Below, in pieces: positions 18,024 through 27,269 of a stretch of DNA of 64,000 bases; the first letter of the stretch is position 1, and each line of letters starts with the position of its first letter. The stretch comes from Hyphomonadaceae bacterium (GTDB taxonomy: Bacteria; Pseudomonadota; Alphaproteobacteria; Caulobacterales; Hyphomonadaceae). Under the pieces are notes generated by a model, which worked only from the letters and a program-made list of their open reading frames with translations, was not told where the DNA came from and ran no database searches. The stretch spans positions 10,072 to 74,071 of the forward strand of contig JALHLU010000005.1 of assembly GCA_022844345.1 (NCBI GenBank). Reading direction: 5' to 3'. The position numbers and the translations under genes are program-made.

Positions 18024-19184
18024 TCAGCCATCTCCCCGGCGGTCAGCCACCCGGGGGGCGCGGTCATACGATTGGCCGAGCCTGTCGCTCGCGAGCTGTG
18101 GCGCTGAGGCCACCGCGTCTGCGATTTCGCCGGTACGGCGGCTTACCACCTCGCGATTTGAGTAGACCCCGCCGCTCTCGGCGGCGTGATGCCTGTCGGT
18201 TCTCGCAATTCTCGCGACAATCTGTTCGGCACGTTCTCCCGGGCCCTCGCTAAGCGGACGATCCGGCGCGGGCAACCTACGCAGCGCAGGTTGATTGTCG
18301 CCTCCCCTTGAGAACGCAAAACCGCGCCCAATCGCGGCTACCGCGCCTAATCCGAAAACCATCACCATCAGGAACACGATCACGACAATAGTAATGGTGA
18401 TCACAGGTCCCATATCAAATTTCAGATTGGCGGCGTTGCCGACAAGTATTTCCAGGAATGGCTGCAGGATCATCAGCATCACCGCGCCGAATACGTGAAC
18501 GGCCAGCGGCGCCATTGCTGCTGAGAAGGCGGCGCGCATCCAGCCTTCGAAAAGCCCGCGCGTCTGGTCAAACAGCAGCATACCAATGAAAATCGGCCCA
18601 ATCGCGAGCAAGAATGCGAGCACGATCTTGGCGGCGATAACCAAGCCTAGCGTCAGCAGGAGCAACGTTATCGCGGTCAGCCACAACAACCCCGAACCGA
18701 GCATGGGTCCCCCTTGAAGGAGGTTCGCCGTCGGGCTCGCCATCCCCCCATAAATACTTGCGGCGCCGCTCATGTCCTCGAACGCTCTTTGCACTCCGCC
18801 CATGACGTCGCCGTCAAAGCTGGCGCCACGCGCAGAAAGAGGGCCGACTAGGACCTTCATGATCTCGGCCGGTCCATCGAACAGGAGATTGAAGATGAGC
18901 GTCTGGTAGGCTGCCCAGGACGTTAGAAAAGCCAGGATCAGGCCCAACTTTAGAGCAACGATCGGCAACTCCGTCACGCGAAGTCCGCCTCGCCCGAAGA
19001 GAAGCTGATATCCAAGAAGAGCGATGTAGATCGTCAGCAAGCCCGTGAAGGCCGTCGCAAACAAGGTGTTCGGCCCTACAAGTTCGCGGTAGGTGTCATG
19101 CACCAGCAGGCGGATATGGCAATCGACCGTCTCGAGGACGCCGCCGACCATGCCCTCTTCTGCGGGAGCGGGACAGAGAGCCAC
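18024..19184 (-). CDS. virB6: T4SS polytopic membrane protein VirB6
   Basis: VirB6 is the polytopic inner-membrane channel component. The open frame reaches 19217, but the GTG at 19184 shares a base with the virB4 stop (TAGTG) and has GAGGGGGG just upstream, so I use it (386 residues). It shows about six hydrophobic segments, including LFATAFTGLLTIYIALLGY, LKLGLILAFLTSW, LTAITLLLLTLGLVIAAK and ITIVVIVFLMVMVFGLG. A central loop carries GLFEGWMRAAFSAAMAPLA, typical of the TrbL/VirB6 family. A polar tail of about 90 residues is cytoplasmic or periplasmic. No virB5 gene precedes it and no virB8 gene follows, which is unusual. Confidence 0.9.
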   Translation of the reverse strand: MALCPAPAEEGMVGGVLETVDCHIRLLVHDTYRELVGPNTLFATAFTGLLTIYIALLGYQLLFGRGGLRVTELPIVALKLGLILAFLTSWAAYQTLIFNLLFDGPAEIMKVLVGPLSARGASFDGDVMGGVQRAFEDMSGAASIYGGMASPTANLLQGGPMLGSGLLWLTAITLLLLTLGLVIAAKIVLAFLLAIGPIFIGMLLFDQTRGLFEGWMRAAFSAAMAPLAVHVFGAVMLMILQPFLEILVGNAANLKFDMGPVITITIVVIVFLMVMVFGLGAVAAIGRGFAFSRGGDNQPALRRLPAPDRPLSEGPGERAEQIVARIARTDRHHAAESGGVYSNREVVSRRTGEIADAVASAPQLASDRLGQSYDRAPRVADRRGDG

Positions 19185-21562
19185 TATGCCCCCCTCGCTA
19201 CAAGCTGCGGCATCCACGCCTGTGGATCATCGCCGACTTCCGCCCGGATATCATCGAGCATGCGCACCGTCCGCTCTCGACCTGAAAGCACTGTCAGGAG
19301 ATCTCTCTGTCCATTCAGGTTCAGTCGGGCAACCACGCTTTCGGCTCCGTGTTTCACCAGGAAGCACCGTGAGGTATCGGGCAGAGTGCGGATCAAATCG
19401 AACTCGTGTCGGGACAAGCCGAACCCCTTGCAGTACTCCGCTTCCTGGGCCTTGGGGTTGGGCAGAAAAACCTGCGTTGCGGACTGCTCGATTACGGCAT
19501 TGGCGATACGGGACTCGAGGGCGTCCCCCGTCGATTGCGTCACGAACCCAACTATGCCGTTGCGCTTTCGGATAGTTTTTTCCCAGTCGCGAATCCGCGC
19601 TACGAATACCTCATCGTCCAGCGCCTTCCATCCTTCGTCGATTACGATAATCGAGGGCTGACCGTTAAGCCGCTCTTCGACACGGTGAAAAAGATACATC
19701 ATCGTCGGCGTGCGCAGTACGGGGTCGTCCAATAGATGCGTCATATCGAACCCGACGATGCGCGCAACTAGATCCAGATGATCGTTCTCGTTGTCGAACA
19801 GCCAGGCGCGATCGCCGTCACCGATCCACGGGTTGAGTCGCGAGGCGAGATCGCCCGGCGTCGGTCTGCGCCCCCCTAGAAAAAGTTCCCGGAAGTACCG
19901 CAGACGTCGGAAGTTTGAAGTCTGATCGTAGTTTGCGCTTATGGCCGCCGATATTGTCGCTGAGTCCTCGGCGGAGAGGATTTCTCCGTTCGAGGTCACC
20001 AACTTCGCCGCCCATTGCTGCAAGAAGCGACGGTTACCGGGTGTGTCCGGGAGTTGGAGCGGATTGAACCCTGTTCGCGCACCTGGCCGTATAACGTCGT
20101 AGCGGCCACCTATCGCCCGAAGGAATATCTCCGCACCGCGATCCTTGTCAAAAAAAACGACTTTGGGCTCGAAACGTTCGCATTGGGCGATCAGGAAGTT
20201 GAGCACCACAGTCTTGCCGGCTCCCGAGGGGCCGATCACCAAGAAGTTGCCGAGGTCGCCTCGGTGGAAATTGAAATAGTAGGGTGAGGCCGCTGTCGTT
20301 TCGAGCAGCGTCACAGCAGGGCCCCAATGATTCCCGCCCGCGCGACCGATCGGATGACTATGGAGGCTCGCGAGCCCCGCGAAGTTTGCGGAAGAGATCA
20401 ACGCCTTGCGCGGGATGTAGGCGGCATTGCCAGGAAATTGACCCCAGAAGGACGGCTCCAAAGCTGCTTCCTCGCGTACGCCAATGACACCGATCTCGGT
20501 AAGGGCAGCCTGAACGTCAGCGACTGCGTTGTCCAGCGGTGCGAAGTCCGGCTCCCGGACCATGATGGTCAGGTGATGCTCGCCGAAGACAGCGCGGCCT
20601 GCGGCGACATCGTCCTTTGCCTGGACGAGATCGCGACGGAGCGACAACGCCTCGTCATCGGCAGCACGCATGCGGCGAAGGGCTAGATTCATGCGGTTGA
20701 GCGCGGGCTGGCGGTCTACGAATGAAAAGCTTTGCGCGATGACCATCTCACGCGGTACGCGCAAAAGGCCGTCGAGCTGGCCGCTGGCAGTATGGGGCGG
20801 ATACTCTTTGACGGACAGCATCGCGCCAAGCATGCGTGGACTGCGCGAGTTGCCGGAGAACTCAAGCGAGTCCCCGCCAAAGCTGACACGGCGATCGACA
20901 AACTCCGCACGTTCCTTTTCAAACGGCACAGGTCTAATTTCGCCGTCGAAAAGGAAAGCGAGAAACTCCAGCGGCTCCGAAAAAAGACCACCGACGGCTT
21001 CGTATGCGGTGAGCAGGCGGGGGCCATAAGGTTGGAGAGCCGCGAGCAGACTGTCCGTGGCCGCGTCAAGCTCGCGGCGATCGCGCATACGATTGGCCGC
21101 GTCCCAGTTCTTGTTCTTGCCGATGGCGGCAATGCCGGTGCGGCCTAGCGCAGGTTTGCGAGTCAGCGTCAGAAAGAGGTCGTTGACATAGAGGCGGCCC
21201 CCTGCAAGTCGCTCACGCCAAGCATCGTCCAGAGTGCGTGCAAAAGGGTTGGCGAAACGCCCATGCAGACCGGGGCGAACAAGATGCCGAATGACATACG
21301 CGCCAATCGACAGGCGCGATGATGCTATTCCCCGCAATACGGTATCGCGCACGTTCTTCCGATAGTTGAGTTCCTGCGTGTCGGCTGTCTCGAACCCGAA
21401 TCCGACGAGGTGCAGAACCTGCATCTGGGCGCCGTCACGGGTGGCAATTGTCGCTTCATCTATGTGCCGCGCATAGGGCAACATGTCGTGCGCCCGTTTT
21501 TCACGGCGTCCGAATCGCGTCTTTGCCTTGCTATCCGATTTTGGACGCGGCTCTTTGGTCAT
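19184..21562 (-). CDS. virB4: T4SS ATPase VirB4
   Basis: VirB4 is the conserved motor ATPase of T4SSs. From the ATG at 21562, which overlaps the virB3 stop as ATGA, the product is 792 residues. The N-terminal CagE/TrbE domain includes the LMVREPDF-like segment and SFWGQFPGNAAYIPRKAL. The C-terminal RecA-like domain has Walker A VIGPSGAGKTVV near residue 445, Walker B SIIVIDEGWKAL, and GIVGFVTQSTGDAL. The start was shortened from the longest frame (21634) because the overlap is typical of this operon and the extension is not conserved-looking. Confidence 0.95.
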   Translation of the reverse strand: MTKEPRPKSDSKAKTRFGRREKRAHDMLPYARHIDEATIATRDGAQMQVLHLVGFGFETADTQELNYRKNVRDTVLRGIASSRLSIGAYVIRHLVRPGLHGRFANPFARTLDDAWRERLAGGRLYVNDLFLTLTRKPALGRTGIAAIGKNKNWDAANRMRDRRELDAATDSLLAALQPYGPRLLTAYEAVGGLFSEPLEFLAFLFDGEIRPVPFEKERAEFVDRRVSFGGDSLEFSGNSRSPRMLGAMLSVKEYPPHTASGQLDGLLRVPREMVIAQSFSFVDRQPALNRMNLALRRMRAADDEALSLRRDLVQAKDDVAAGRAVFGEHHLTIMVREPDFAPLDNAVADVQAALTEIGVIGVREEAALEPSFWGQFPGNAAYIPRKALISSANFAGLASLHSHPIGRAGGNHWGPAVTLLETTAASPYYFNFHRGDLGNFLVIGPSGAGKTVVLNFLIAQCERFEPKVVFFDKDRGAEIFLRAIGGRYDVIRPGARTGFNPLQLPDTPGNRRFLQQWAAKLVTSNGEILSAEDSATISAAISANYDQTSNFRRLRYFRELFLGGRRPTPGDLASRLNPWIGDGDRAWLFDNENDHLDLVARIVGFDMTHLLDDPVLRTPTMMYLFHRVEERLNGQPSIIVIDEGWKALDDEVFVARIRDWEKTIRKRNGIVGFVTQSTGDALESRIANAVIEQSATQVFLPNPKAQEAEYCKGFGLSRHEFDLIRTLPDTSRCFLVKHGAESVVARLNLNGQRDLLTVLSGRERTVRMLDDIRAEVGDDPQAWMPQLVARGA

Positions 21563-21843
21563 GGCGAGTAAGAGTTGCAGCGCCAGTGGGCAAAGTTTGG
21601 GACCCGTGGACACCGGCTGACCTTCTGGATCCACAGGTCAAGCCATCTAGGCTCGCGCAGACACATCACGTAGCCAAAAACATGCAACACGAGTGCGGTC
21701 ACGATCGCCCAGTACGATTTGGTGATCAGGAACACCTCGGTCGTGATCACCAGATTTAGGACGAAGAACGAGTAGCTCACGCCCGCAAACATTTGTGGGC
21801 GCGTCAGGGCGGAGAAGACGATGTCGCGCTCAAGGCTGGCCAT
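21559..21843 (-). CDS. virB3: T4SS membrane protein VirB3
   Basis: VirB3 is a small inner-membrane protein that works with VirB4. The ATG at 21843 gives 94 residues: a soluble N-terminus (LERDIVFSALTRPQMFAGV, the typical P-L-x-x-ALTRP block), two hydrophobic helices (about residues 20-60), and the LREPRWLDLW motif near residue 67. The open frame extends upstream to 21903 over virB2, but the internal ATG is four bases from the virB2 stop and fits the family start. The stop overlaps virB4. Confidence 0.92.
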   Translation of the reverse strand: MASLERDIVFSALTRPQMFAGVSYSFFVLNLVITTEVFLITKSYWAIVTALVLHVFGYVMCLREPRWLDLWIQKVSRCPRVPNFAHWRCNSYSP

Positions 21844-21847
21844 GTGG

Positions 21848-22162
21848 CTAACCTGCCGAAGCTTGCGCGGCCGACTGAATGCCGCCGACGATGGTCGCCG
21901 CACCGAATAAAATGAAGCACCCGATGATCACGGTGATCCCGTGCTTCCAGTTCATGCGTCCGGTCAGCATCATGAATCCGACGAAAGCTACCGCAATGAC
22001 GGCAACGGCAGTTGCGATGCCCCCCTCCATTGTCCCGCGGACCCAGTTCACCGCACCAAGGATCGGCCCCGAGCCCGGGGGGTTGCCACCCTGAGCGAAT
22101 GCCTGCTCAGCGGCGATGAACGCGGCGATCAGGAACGAGGCTATGCGGCGAGCGAACTGCAT
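21848..22162 (-). CDS. virB2: T4SS major pilin VirB2
   Basis: VirB2/TrbC is the pilus subunit. The 104-residue preprotein has a long signal (FLIAAFIAAEQAFAQ, cleavage near residue 24). Two hydrophobic helices follow (TAVAVIAVAFVGFMML and ITVIIGCFILFGAATIVGG), joined by a short polar GRMNWKHG loop, the classic VirB2 hairpin. Its ATG shares a base with the virB1 stop (TAATG). Confidence 0.92.
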   Translation of the reverse strand: MQFARRIASFLIAAFIAAEQAFAQGGNPPGSGPILGAVNWVRGTMEGGIATAVAVIAVAFVGFMMLTGRMNWKHGITVIIGCFILFGAATIVGGIQSAAQASAG

Positions 22163-22734
22163 TACTTGATCTCCGGAACGCTGGTGCTGGCGAGATACTC
22201 CATCACCTCAGCGACGTACGCACGAGTCTCCGCATAGGGCGGTATACCGCGATGTCGAACAACGGCCGACGGCCCCGCATTATAGGCGGCCAAAGCAAGC
22301 TCCAAGTCGTTGTCGAACATTGCAAGCATCTGACGGAGATACGTCGCCCCACCCTGCGCATTCTGGACCGGGTCCGAAGGATCGACGCCAAGCTCGCTCG
22401 CCGTGCCTGGCATCAACTGCATCATGCCCACAGCTCCCTTTGCAGAAACGGCATCTGCGCGGAACCGGGATTCAACGAAGGCTACAGCTTCGAGCAAGCG
22501 CGGTGAAAGTGCGTTTAGGTCCCCCGCAGATTGCAAAAGGCGTTGTGCAGCAGGGGGAGCGACCGGCCCTGGCGCGACCGGCCGGGTCGGGGCGATTGGC
22601 CGGACGCCATCGCTGGTTGTCACGGATGGGCCCGAGATCACTGCAATCCCCGATGGCCCGACTTCCATCACTTGAGCCAAAGCCGGAAGAGCTAGTCCCA
22701 ACGTGAGCGTGCCGCTTGCAAAAGCGAATCGCAA
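22162..22734 (-). CDS. virB1: T4SS lytic transglycosylase VirB1
   Basis: VirB1-type lytic transglycosylases open the peptidoglycan for assembly of the secretion channel. The SLT domain is clear: LNALSPRLLEAVAFVESRF with catalytic Glu, SAKGAVGMMQLMPGTA, and LALAAYNAGPSAVVRH. I place the start at a TTG (22734), which gives a signal peptide RFAFASGTLTLGLALPALAQ and 190 residues. The frame is open to 22947, but that extension is Cys/Arg-rich and not signal-like, and no clear ribosome binding site decides the matter. It is the first gene of the T4SS operon. Confidence 0.85.
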   Translation of the reverse strand: MRFAFASGTLTLGLALPALAQVMEVGPSGIAVISGPSVTTSDGVRPIAPTRPVAPGPVAPPAAQRLLQSAGDLNALSPRLLEAVAFVESRFRADAVSAKGAVGMMQLMPGTASELGVDPSDPVQNAQGGATYLRQMLAMFDNDLELALAAYNAGPSAVVRHRGIPPYAETRAYVAEVMEYLASTSVPEIK

Positions 22735-23187
22735 CAGACGAGTGATGTCGCGTGGCCACGTGGGCCATTCACAACAGAAGTAACTGTTTCGCCCTCGACC
22801 TGGATCGCCCTGCCGCTCCGCGGCGGAATTCCTGCACAAAATCAAGAACCGAACCGGGACAACCGCGCCGAGGACGTCCTGATTTCCCGGGATGGAGCTT
22901 GGCGCTTCACGACCAGATGTGGGGACCATGGGATCTTCTTGGCTCAACTGGAGGTGACGAAACGGGATTAAACCCGGCTTGCGGCGTCATGTCGAGTTGG
23001 GCAGCGAGGATGACCCGCGATCGTCTGGAGATCGGGCGGCCGAGCCAGAGCGCCTCGGGGCCTTTCGCCATGCTGTCAAACCCAAAACCCCCGGGTTAGC
23101 GTATCAGGCTGGCACCCCCAACGCCAGTGCAGGCACGTAGCTTCTGGTTCGCTCGCATGCTTGGAGGCCGGTCTTTGCGCACGCGCA
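22735..23187. other. Probable T4SS promoter region
   Basis: About 450 bases between the sugar dehydrogenase stop and virB1, both on the minus strand. The operon promoter should lie here. A short AACCC/GGGTT inverted repeat near 23079-23097 is too weak to call a terminator. No gene seen. Confidence 0.4.
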
Positions 23188-24729
23188 TCAGGGCAGCGGC
23201 TCTACCCGAAAAACCTGGCCGCTGATCGATACGATGTAGAGATTCCCGGCCCCGTCTGTCCCGAAATTGGTTATCTGACCGATGGTCCCCGCATCAGGCG
23301 CAAAAGAGAGATTACGCTGGGTGTAGGCGGAGGCTGGCAGGGTCGAGCCAGGATTCAGATTCGCGAACGGCGCCGACCACATATTGCCAGAAACGAAGTC
23401 TCCAAAAACGTATAGCCCCTGCAGGTCCTCAACTGGCCCTCTGTAGACGACGCCGCCCGTGATCGACGCTCCGGTCAACGGACCTGAGCCATGCTGATAC
23501 TCGGTGACCGGCAGAAGGAAGGACGGATCGTCTGCGCCGCTATTGTAGGGCTGGGTGCCCTCGCGGCGCGACCAGCCAAAATTGAACAGACCCGTGGTAC
23601 CGAATGGAATGCGATCAACCTCTTCTATCGCGCCTTGCCCGACATCTCCGATCATCACGTCGCCGGTCAGCGCATCGACCGTTGTCCGGAAGGGATTGCG
23701 CAGTCCCATCGCCCATACTTCCGGAGCCCCGCCGGCAGTCGCAAAGGGATTTGAGGGCGGGATTTGGTAGTCGCGAAGCGGATCCGTTGGGTATGCATCG
23801 CCCGATACATCGATGCGCACGATCTTGCCCAATAGCGTGTTGCGGTTTTGGCCGTTGCCCAGAGGATCGCCGCCGCCGCCACCATCGCCGAGGGCCAGCA
23901 ACAATAAGCCGTCACGCGAGAACTCGAGCGATCCCCCCTTGTGATTTGTAAACTGGTCGGGCTGGTCCGCTGTGAATATGACATCGGCGCTCGCGGGGTC
24001 GGCACGGGCAATGTCTGTGGCGAGCATTCGGTATCGACGAATTTCGGTATCACCGGATAAGTTGATCATGTGGACATAGAATGTCCTATCGATGATGAAG
24101 CGCGGTGAGAAGGCGAGGCCAAGCAAACCCTCCTCGCCCTGACGTCTCACCTGACTTGCGATGTCGAGCATCGGCGTTGAAGCAACGGCCCCGTTGGTCG
24201 GATCCATCAGGTGCACGCGCCCCCCAAGCTCAACCACAGCGACTCGACCGCTATCGTCCGGGAAGTTTGTCAGCAACACAGGCTGATTGAGGGCCCCGTT
24301 TGAGATACGCCTGACACGCAAGCCATTGGGGACATTCGTCACTGTGACCCGAAGGTCTAGCGAGGTGATGTTCGCACCGTCGGACGCTGCCAGCCGCACC
24401 TCGTAAACATTATCGCCATTGGCGTCGGCGGGCGCTTCGAAATTCGGCGGCGCTGCGAAGCGCAGGTGCTGCGTTATGGCGTTGTATGTGAATCGGGCCT
24501 GGTCTGCTCCGCCCGCGAGACTGATACTGACGGCGCTGCCCTCGGGATCGGCGGCAAGCGCGCGATAGAATGTTCCGATCACATTCTCCTGCAGCGAGGC
24601 GGTCGCACCCGACGTGAAAGCCGGCGAAAGGTTGACCGGACCGGGCGGTGCAGGCGGCGGCGGACTTGATCCGCCCCCACCGCACGCTGCGGAACCCAGC
24701 GCCAAGGAGACAAGCAGTGCAGCCCGCAT
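23188..24729 (-). CDS. PQQ-type glucose/sorbosone dehydrogenase family lipoprotein
   Basis: Members of this six-bladed propeller family oxidise sugars with bound PQQ, or are uncharacterised relatives. The ATG at 24729 (AAGGTG upstream) begins a lipoprotein signal with lipobox GSAAC, a Gly/Ser/Pro-rich linker, and a cadherin-like domain (about residues 35-135, ENVIGTFYRALAADPEGS). The propeller follows: EEGLLGLAFSPRF, YVHMINLSGDTEIRRY, GGSLEFSRDGLLLLALGDGG, GKIVRIDVSGDAYP, VWAMGLRNPFR and VMIGDVGQGAIEEVDR. These are family signatures, including the catalytic-His-equivalent region. The protein should face the periplasm or surface. A GTG six codons upstream is an alternative start. Whether it really binds PQQ is unproven. 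Confidence 0.87.
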   Translation of the reverse strand: MRAALLVSLALGSAACGGGGSSPPPPAPPGPVNLSPAFTSGATASLQENVIGTFYRALAADPEGSAVSISLAGGADQARFTYNAITQHLRFAAPPNFEAPADANGDNVYEVRLAASDGANITSLDLRVTVTNVPNGLRVRRISNGALNQPVLLTNFPDDSGRVAVVELGGRVHLMDPTNGAVASTPMLDIASQVRRQGEEGLLGLAFSPRFIIDRTFYVHMINLSGDTEIRRYRMLATDIARADPASADVIFTADQPDQFTNHKGGSLEFSRDGLLLLALGDGGGGGDPLGNGQNRNTLLGKIVRIDVSGDAYPTDPLRDYQIPPSNPFATAGGAPEVWAMGLRNPFRTTVDALTGDVMIGDVGQGAIEEVDRIPFGTTGLFNFGWSRREGTQPYNSGADDPSFLLPVTEYQHGSGPLTGASITGGVVYRGPVEDLQGLYVFGDFVSGNMWSAPFANLNPGSTLPASAYTQRNLSFAPDAGTIGQITNFGTDGAGNLYIVSISGQVFRVEPLP

Positions 24730-24877
24730 AGCAGTCACCTTGATCACGCTTACAACCGCAGGTTCCTTACGCTGTCTTGCACCCTGAGGAAAGAACAGGG
24801 GTCCGGCGGAAATCGTTGAGAGCCCCCAGCGTTTACCGGGTCGCGCCGGCTAAGTAGCCTCCGCCTTCATGAAGGCA

Positions 24878-25085
24878 CTAGCGGATAAAGCGGCTGCCTG
24901 GACGCAAAGAAAGTTTTGTCCTCGGTCCGAAGCTATTGGAGATACTTGAATTCCTGACTTTCGAGCATGCTCCGCAGCATCTGCTTGCGGTCCCCGCCAT
25001 CCCTGATGAAGGTAAGGTTCGACAACGCCCCGCCCTCATCCGGCTCGCGCGCCAAAGCCACCTTGTAGGCCGCCCAAAAATAGTC
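24878..25085 (-). repeat. Diverged duplicate of the 3' end of the lipoprotein gene at 54,512
   Basis: This stretch aligns without large gaps to 54458-54665, covering the last 49 codons of that gene plus about 55 bases beyond its stop. Both copies are in the same orientation. Similarity ends abruptly on the coding side near 25085. Confidence 0.8.
24933..25085 (-). pseudogene. C-terminal fragment of a DUF4214-like protein
   Basis: The last 49 codons match the C-terminus of the lipoprotein at 54512-55009 at 43 of 49 positions, with WAAYKVALAREPD and MLRSMLESQEFK in both. That helical segment resembles the DUF4214 motif of surface and RTX-associated proteins. Upstream of the match the frame continues for about 15 unrelated codons to a possible start at 25127, with no signal peptide. 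I read it as a stranded gene fragment rather than a functional protein. Confidence 0.65.
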
Positions 25086-25127
25086 AGTCACGGCGGAGGG
25101 TGATCTGACAGCAAGCTGCGGTACCAT

Positions 25128-25907
25128 GGCAGGGATGACGCCAACGCGGATGACAGATCTGATGGACGCTCCACCGCGTAGCGCCTTTCGTGCGGGGCCC
25201 TTTCCAACCTGCGAGGGCGCTGCCGCGCAGCGAACTCCAAGCCGGATGCGCGCGTCAGACGCTCACCGCGGCGAGCAAAGCTCGCATCTTCTTCGGGTCT
25301 CGTGCAATCGCGAGCAGCAGGGCGCGAGCAGGCAGCCGCCGGTTTGAGATAGCCCTGCACCATTCAAACCGCATACACGAGGCGTACCGACTACAGGTAC
25401 GCTATCAAGTTTCATCTGATCGATTGCACACCGTTGAAACAAGCAACGACGTTTGAGTGACGCGCTACTCCAGACGCCCGCGCCGGACCGAAATCGGCAG
25501 GGCGAGCGCGTATCCCGGCCGCCATCGGGAACGCCCTGATCGGGTCCGGTACAGGGCGCTTCTGCCTCCTCACGCCGTCTGACGTTCACGGGGGACAAAC
25601 ATCGTGGAGGGACGCCGCACGCTTTTCCTCCCTGATCCCGGGCGCTCTGTTGCGTGAGCCTTCGGTGTTTCGCGGACTTCTTTCCTTGTTGTTTGTCAGA
25701 GGATCGGCCGCTTTCGCGGACGCTTCAAGCCGATCATGCTGCGCGCCTAGAGATCCCTTCCCGCATTTCCGTTTTCTTTCCCTGCAATCGGTCAAGGAAC
25801 ACGGAAAATGGCGCCCGCCCGGCCCCAGCCGCGCAAGGCTAGCCCTCGGACGGCTCCTGCTCGCTAATACCGCCTCCGGATCACCATCGTGCAGCGCCCG
25901 AAGGCCG
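25128..25907. other. Gene-free stretch
   Basis: Nearly 800 bases without a convincing gene. A 39-codon minus-strand frame (25255-25374) has protein-like composition but no other support. Together with the adjacent gene fragment this suggests decayed sequence. No terminator or RNA gene was recognised. Confidence 0.4.
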
Positions 25908-27269
25908 TCAGTTCTCCCGGCCCGCTTTCCAGAACGTGCTCGTGAGAGGATCGAGCAGGTATGCCAGGGCCGTCCGCTTTCGCAGCGGCACGATGACCTG
26001 CGCAGGCAACCCAGCCCGGATGCCGCCGTCCGCCCGGAATTCTTTCAGTTTTGCGAATTCCTCCGGGGGCACCATCACTTCAATTTCGAAATAATGAGCC
26101 CCTGTGCGGGGATCCTCGAAGCTGTCCGCCGAGACCTTTGATATCTCACCCTCGATGATCGGGAGGCTCTTTTCCTGCAGCGCCGGAAAGCGAATCTGCG
26201 TTGTCATGCCGATTGAGAGATCATCCGCGTCGGTTGGCGCAGCCTTGGCCTCAATTACGAGCGTGCGGTCCTTGGGGACGATCTCCATCAGCAGCTCGCC
26301 GGCCGCGATGACGCCGCCTTCGGTGAACACCTTGAGGCCAACCACCTGCCCGGTCGCAGGCGCGCGCACTGTGGCCCGTTCGATCTGCTGACGAGTGGCC
26401 AGCTGTTTGGGCAGAAGTTCGTCGAGACGCACCTGCACTTCCCGCATTTCGGCAACCACTTCTTCCTGTCGCTGCCGCTCCAGGCCGAGAATTTCGAGGC
26501 GAGCCTCCCCGATTGCCTCAGCGAGGCGTGCGATGTCAGACTGGAAAGAGCCCGCCTGCCCCGTGAGGGCGGCCAGGTCGCGCTCCATTGCGCGGATCCG
26601 GTTTAGCGAGACATATCCGTCGGGAACCAACCGGCGCAGGCCAGCTAGTTCTTCCGAGAGCAGGTCCTGTTGAACCACGTTGGACTTCATCTGGTGTTCG
26701 TAGCCGGCAATCTGCTCGACATGTTGACGAATGCGTTGCTCGAGGACGCTGCGTTCGGTTGCCAGCGAACTGCGGCGCGCATCGAACATGAGAATCTGCC
26801 CGCGCATCGCCTCTTCTGCAAGCGAGTGATCCTCCTCTGGCAGTTCGGCAAATTCTGGCGGAGTGACGACGCGCGACAGGTTGGCGCGTTCAGCGCGAAG
26901 GCGCGCCTGGAGGGACTGCAGCGCGATGACCTCGCCTGCCATGCCGCGCTCCTGCGCCACGAGCTCAGAGGCGGATATCTGGAGCAGGATACCTCCCTGC
27001 TGGACGAACTGCCCCTCGATCACATTCAGCTTGCTGACAATCCCGCCGTCGCGATGCTGTACGGCTTGCCGGTTGCCAGAAACCGCAACAACGCCATCGG
27101 CCGTGGCGCCAGCGTCGAGCGGAATGAGCGCCGCCCACCCCAGGAATCCCACAAAGAAAAAGCCTGCTATGATCCCGCCAATCCGCAGCTCGGGCACAAC
27201 AGAGTCAGCGGCAGGCGTCATGATATTGCGTGGCGCTTCGTCGTTTGCAGGAATGGTTGCGCTGGTCAT
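25908..27269 (-). CDS. Type I secretion membrane fusion protein, HlyD/PrtE family
   Basis: This periplasmic adaptor links the inner-membrane ABC exporter to a TolC-type channel. The 453-residue protein has a cytoplasmic N-terminus, one membrane helix (IGGIIAGFFFVGFLGWAAL, near residues 31-50), and the biotinyl-lipoyl half-motif (GNRQAVQHRDGGIVSKL, then VQQGGILLQI). A long coiled coil spans about residues 100-290. The second lipoyl half follows (RAPATGQVVGLKVFTEGGVI), then the HlyD C-terminal signature (GLPAQVIVPLRKRTALAYLLDPL). The ATG at 27269 shares one base with the ABC gene stop (TGATG). No tolC homologue is in the window. Confidence 0.93.
   Translation of the reverse strand: MTSATIPANDEAPRNIMTPAADSVVPELRIGGIIAGFFFVGFLGWAALIPLDAGATADGVVAVSGNRQAVQHRDGGIVSKLNVIEGQFVQQGGILLQISASELVAQERGMAGEVIALQSLQARLRAERANLSRVVTPPEFAELPEEDHSLAEEAMRGQILMFDARRSSLATERSVLEQRIRQHVEQIAGYEHQMKSNVVQQDLLSEELAGLRRLVPDGYVSLNRIRAMERDLAALTGQAGSFQSDIARLAEAIGEARLEILGLERQRQEEVVAEMREVQVRLDELLPKQLATRQQIERATVRAPATGQVVGLKVFTEGGVIAAGELLMEIVPKDRTLVIEAKAAPTDADDLSIGMTTQIRFPALQEKSLPIIEGEISKVSADSFEDPRTGAHYFEIEVMVPPEEFAKLKEFRADGGIRAGLPAQVIVPLRKRTALAYLLDPLTSTFWKAGREN

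Noticed and set aside
18000-18067. Long virB9 frame start at 18067 overlapping virB6, considered as a possible VirB8 relic
   Set aside because: The extra residues show no VirB8 features and the ATG at 17941 begins a proper signal peptide.
25255-25374. Minus-strand 39-codon frame with protein-like composition (RALLLAIARDPKK)
   Set aside because: No ribosome binding site, no homologue recognised and too short to support; possibly debris.
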